A DNA stretch of 28,126 nucleotides from Pavlovales sp. CCMP2436 (lineage: Eukaryota; Haptophyta; Pavlovophyceae; Pavlovales), in contig MU631340.1 in NCBI GenBank assembly GCA_026770615.1, positions 208,498-236,623 of the forward strand, written 5' to 3'. The notes under the pieces were generated by a model, which worked only from the letters and a program-made list of their open reading frames with translations, was not told where the DNA came from and made no database searches. The position numbers were made by a program, and so were the translations under genes. The stretch's first letter is position 1, and the number at the start of each line of letters is the position of its first letter. This document shows, one piece after another, positions 27,190 to 28,126 of this stretch.

Positions 27190-27510
27190 CTAGAGGTAGG
27201 CGCCATCGAGTAGATCTAGCGCTTGCTGAAGCTCGATCGAGTCGTCGTGGGTTATGCGATGCCTGATCGATCGCACCCGAGCCTGCATGCGGTAGCAGAG
27301 GCTACATTTATCTGTCACGGTTATCTCTCCAGTCCTGCGTCTCCTGTGATTCATCTCGTTCGACGACTTAGTTTCTGAGCAGCCTTTGCATGTTATCGTT
27401 GCGGGGACTTGATCGCCGACCACGACTCCGATGCGCGTGCGAACTTTCATCTCGTGGCGGCTAGATGTCATCGCGTTATGTATCTGACCGATATAATTAA
27501 TCGACCGAGT
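27190..27510 (-). CDS. Hypothetical small protein with Cys-x2-Cys / Cys-x2-Cys zinc-ribbon-like motif
   Basis: The minus-strand frame ends at 27190. I choose the Met at 27510 (MTRSINYIGQIHNAM) because the frame upstream (to 27834) is low-complexity repeat; that longer frame is possible. The product (about 106 residues) contains TCKGCSE and CSLCYRMQARVR separated by 24 residues, a four-cysteine zinc-binding pattern followed by a basic helix and an acidic C terminus (QQALDLLDGAYL). Such ribbons occur in nucleic-acid-binding proteins of mobile elements and viruses, and it lies beside the viral polymerase relic on the same strand. Family not recognised. Confidence 0.4.
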   Translation of the reverse strand, partial: TRSINYIGQIHNAMTSSRHEMKVRTRIGVVVGDQVPATITCKGCSETKSSNEMNHRRRRTGEITVTDKCSLCYRMQARVRSIRHRITHDDSIELQQALDLLDGAYL

Positions 27511-27734
27511 CATTATAACGCATCCACGTCCCTTCCGCCAGCCCCCCTCCAGGACTTCCATAATTTTACCTTTTTTGTGTGTGCTATTTCCCATATCCCC
27601 TAACCCTAGGTCAAAAATGTACCATTCCAGTAGCCCGCAGGACTTCGTAAGTAGTAAGTGTATATATGTACTTTTTCCTAAACTGTTGGGGCGTCTCCAA
27701 CAGTTCCCTCTTTTCCCACGCGCCACCTCGCTAC

Positions 27735-27850
27735 CCCGGACACCCCACATACGCCTACATCCACCGACATCGCAACATACGCGACATCTACCTACATCGC
27801 AACATACGCCAACATCACCCACATCCACCCTCATCCACCTACATCACCAC
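27735..27850. repeat. C/A-rich minisatellite of CATCCACC/CATCGCAACATACGC units
   Basis: Short units ACATACGC, CATCCACC and ACATCGCA repeat irregularly. Translations in every frame are low complexity, so open frames crossing it are not reliable. Confidence 0.8.
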
Positions 27851-27903
27851 CCGTAGGAATAATCGACCCACGCGCACAAAACGCAGGCGAAAAAGTGACC
27901 ACC

Positions 27904-28126
27904 ATGCTGCGCTTGCTGAACTCCCCTGAGGAATCCGCAACCCATGCTCTAGCAGCACACGCACTGAGCGTCGTACAAAACGGGGCCTCCCAACAAGCCA
28001 AGGCACGGACCATGCCTACGGCAAGAGGGGCAATCAGAGGCCTAGACGAGGCACCCCCGGGAGAGGAGACGTGGGATTTATTCGAGAATTATGCATGCCT
28101 GCACTCGACACCTATGGGCGAACTTG
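27904..28126 (+). CDS. Partial ORF running off the right edge
   Basis: This frame is open from a stop at about 27679 to the window end. I choose the ATG at 27904 because the upstream part lies in a minisatellite. The visible 74 residues (MLRLLNSPEESATHALAAHA and on to ETWDLFENYACLHSTPMGEL) have varied composition with coding character. No family is recognised. It could be the start of a mobile-element ORF, given the surroundings, or of a host gene. Confidence 0.4.
   Translation, partial: MLRLLNSPEESATHALAAHALSVVQNGASQQAKARTMPTARGAIRGLDEAPPGEETWDLFENYACLHSTPMGEL

Noticed and set aside
27190..27834. Full 214-codon version of the four-cysteine ORF
   Set aside because: The first 40-odd codons are the translation of the minisatellite at 27735-27850, so a downstream start is more likely.

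Overview
The window looks like nuclear DNA of a unicellular eukaryotic alga with a secondary plastid. Host genes are GC-rich, with short GT-AG introns separated by AT-rich or low-complexity spacers. The heme oxygenase has a two-part, plastid-type leader without the Phe typical of stramenopile leaders. I infer a haptophyte-like alga, but the lineage is not proven. There is one assembly gap (10705-10934).

Layout. (1) 1 to ~5668, minus strand: a decayed, 5'-truncated non-LTR retrotransposon (LINE). In its own reading direction it has the end of an endonuclease, a reverse transcriptase, an RNase H-like domain, a CPLC zinc motif and the start of an OTU-like protease domain that runs off the left edge. 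(2) 6280-21803: an island of host genes. These are two unrecognised adjoining genes joined in frame by a single TGA (6280-7657), an SGNH/GDSL esterase (8002-8850), a secreted JmjC/cupin oxygenase crossing the gap (9245-11630), a plastid heme oxygenase in three exons (11987-13108), a repeat-bearing protein with an in-frame TAG (14215-14976), a GRASP Golgi protein (15252-16124), mitochondrial ribosomal protein S33 (17394-17750), a SAAL1-like protein (17920-20262) and a HAD phosphatase (20466-21803). (3) 21846 to ~26938: nested mobile DNA. It holds two related terminal-inverted-repeat elements, a large fold-back inverted repeat, a second fragment of the same LINE family, and the N-terminal/exonuclease half of a Polinton/PLV-type protein-primed DNA polymerase B. 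(4) 27.0-28.1 kb: minisatellites, a four-cysteine ORF, and an ORF open at the right edge.

The host genes are ordinary housekeeping functions (Golgi structure, mitochondrial translation, tetrapyrrole metabolism, hydrolases) and form no visible pathway. The right-hand part can be read as a series of insertions: a viral polymerase relic, a LINE that truncates it, a TIR element inserted in the LINE with a GACT target duplication, and a fold-back repeat that ends the LINE. Three host genes share a TTAG-repeat tract 19-44 bp upstream of their start codons.
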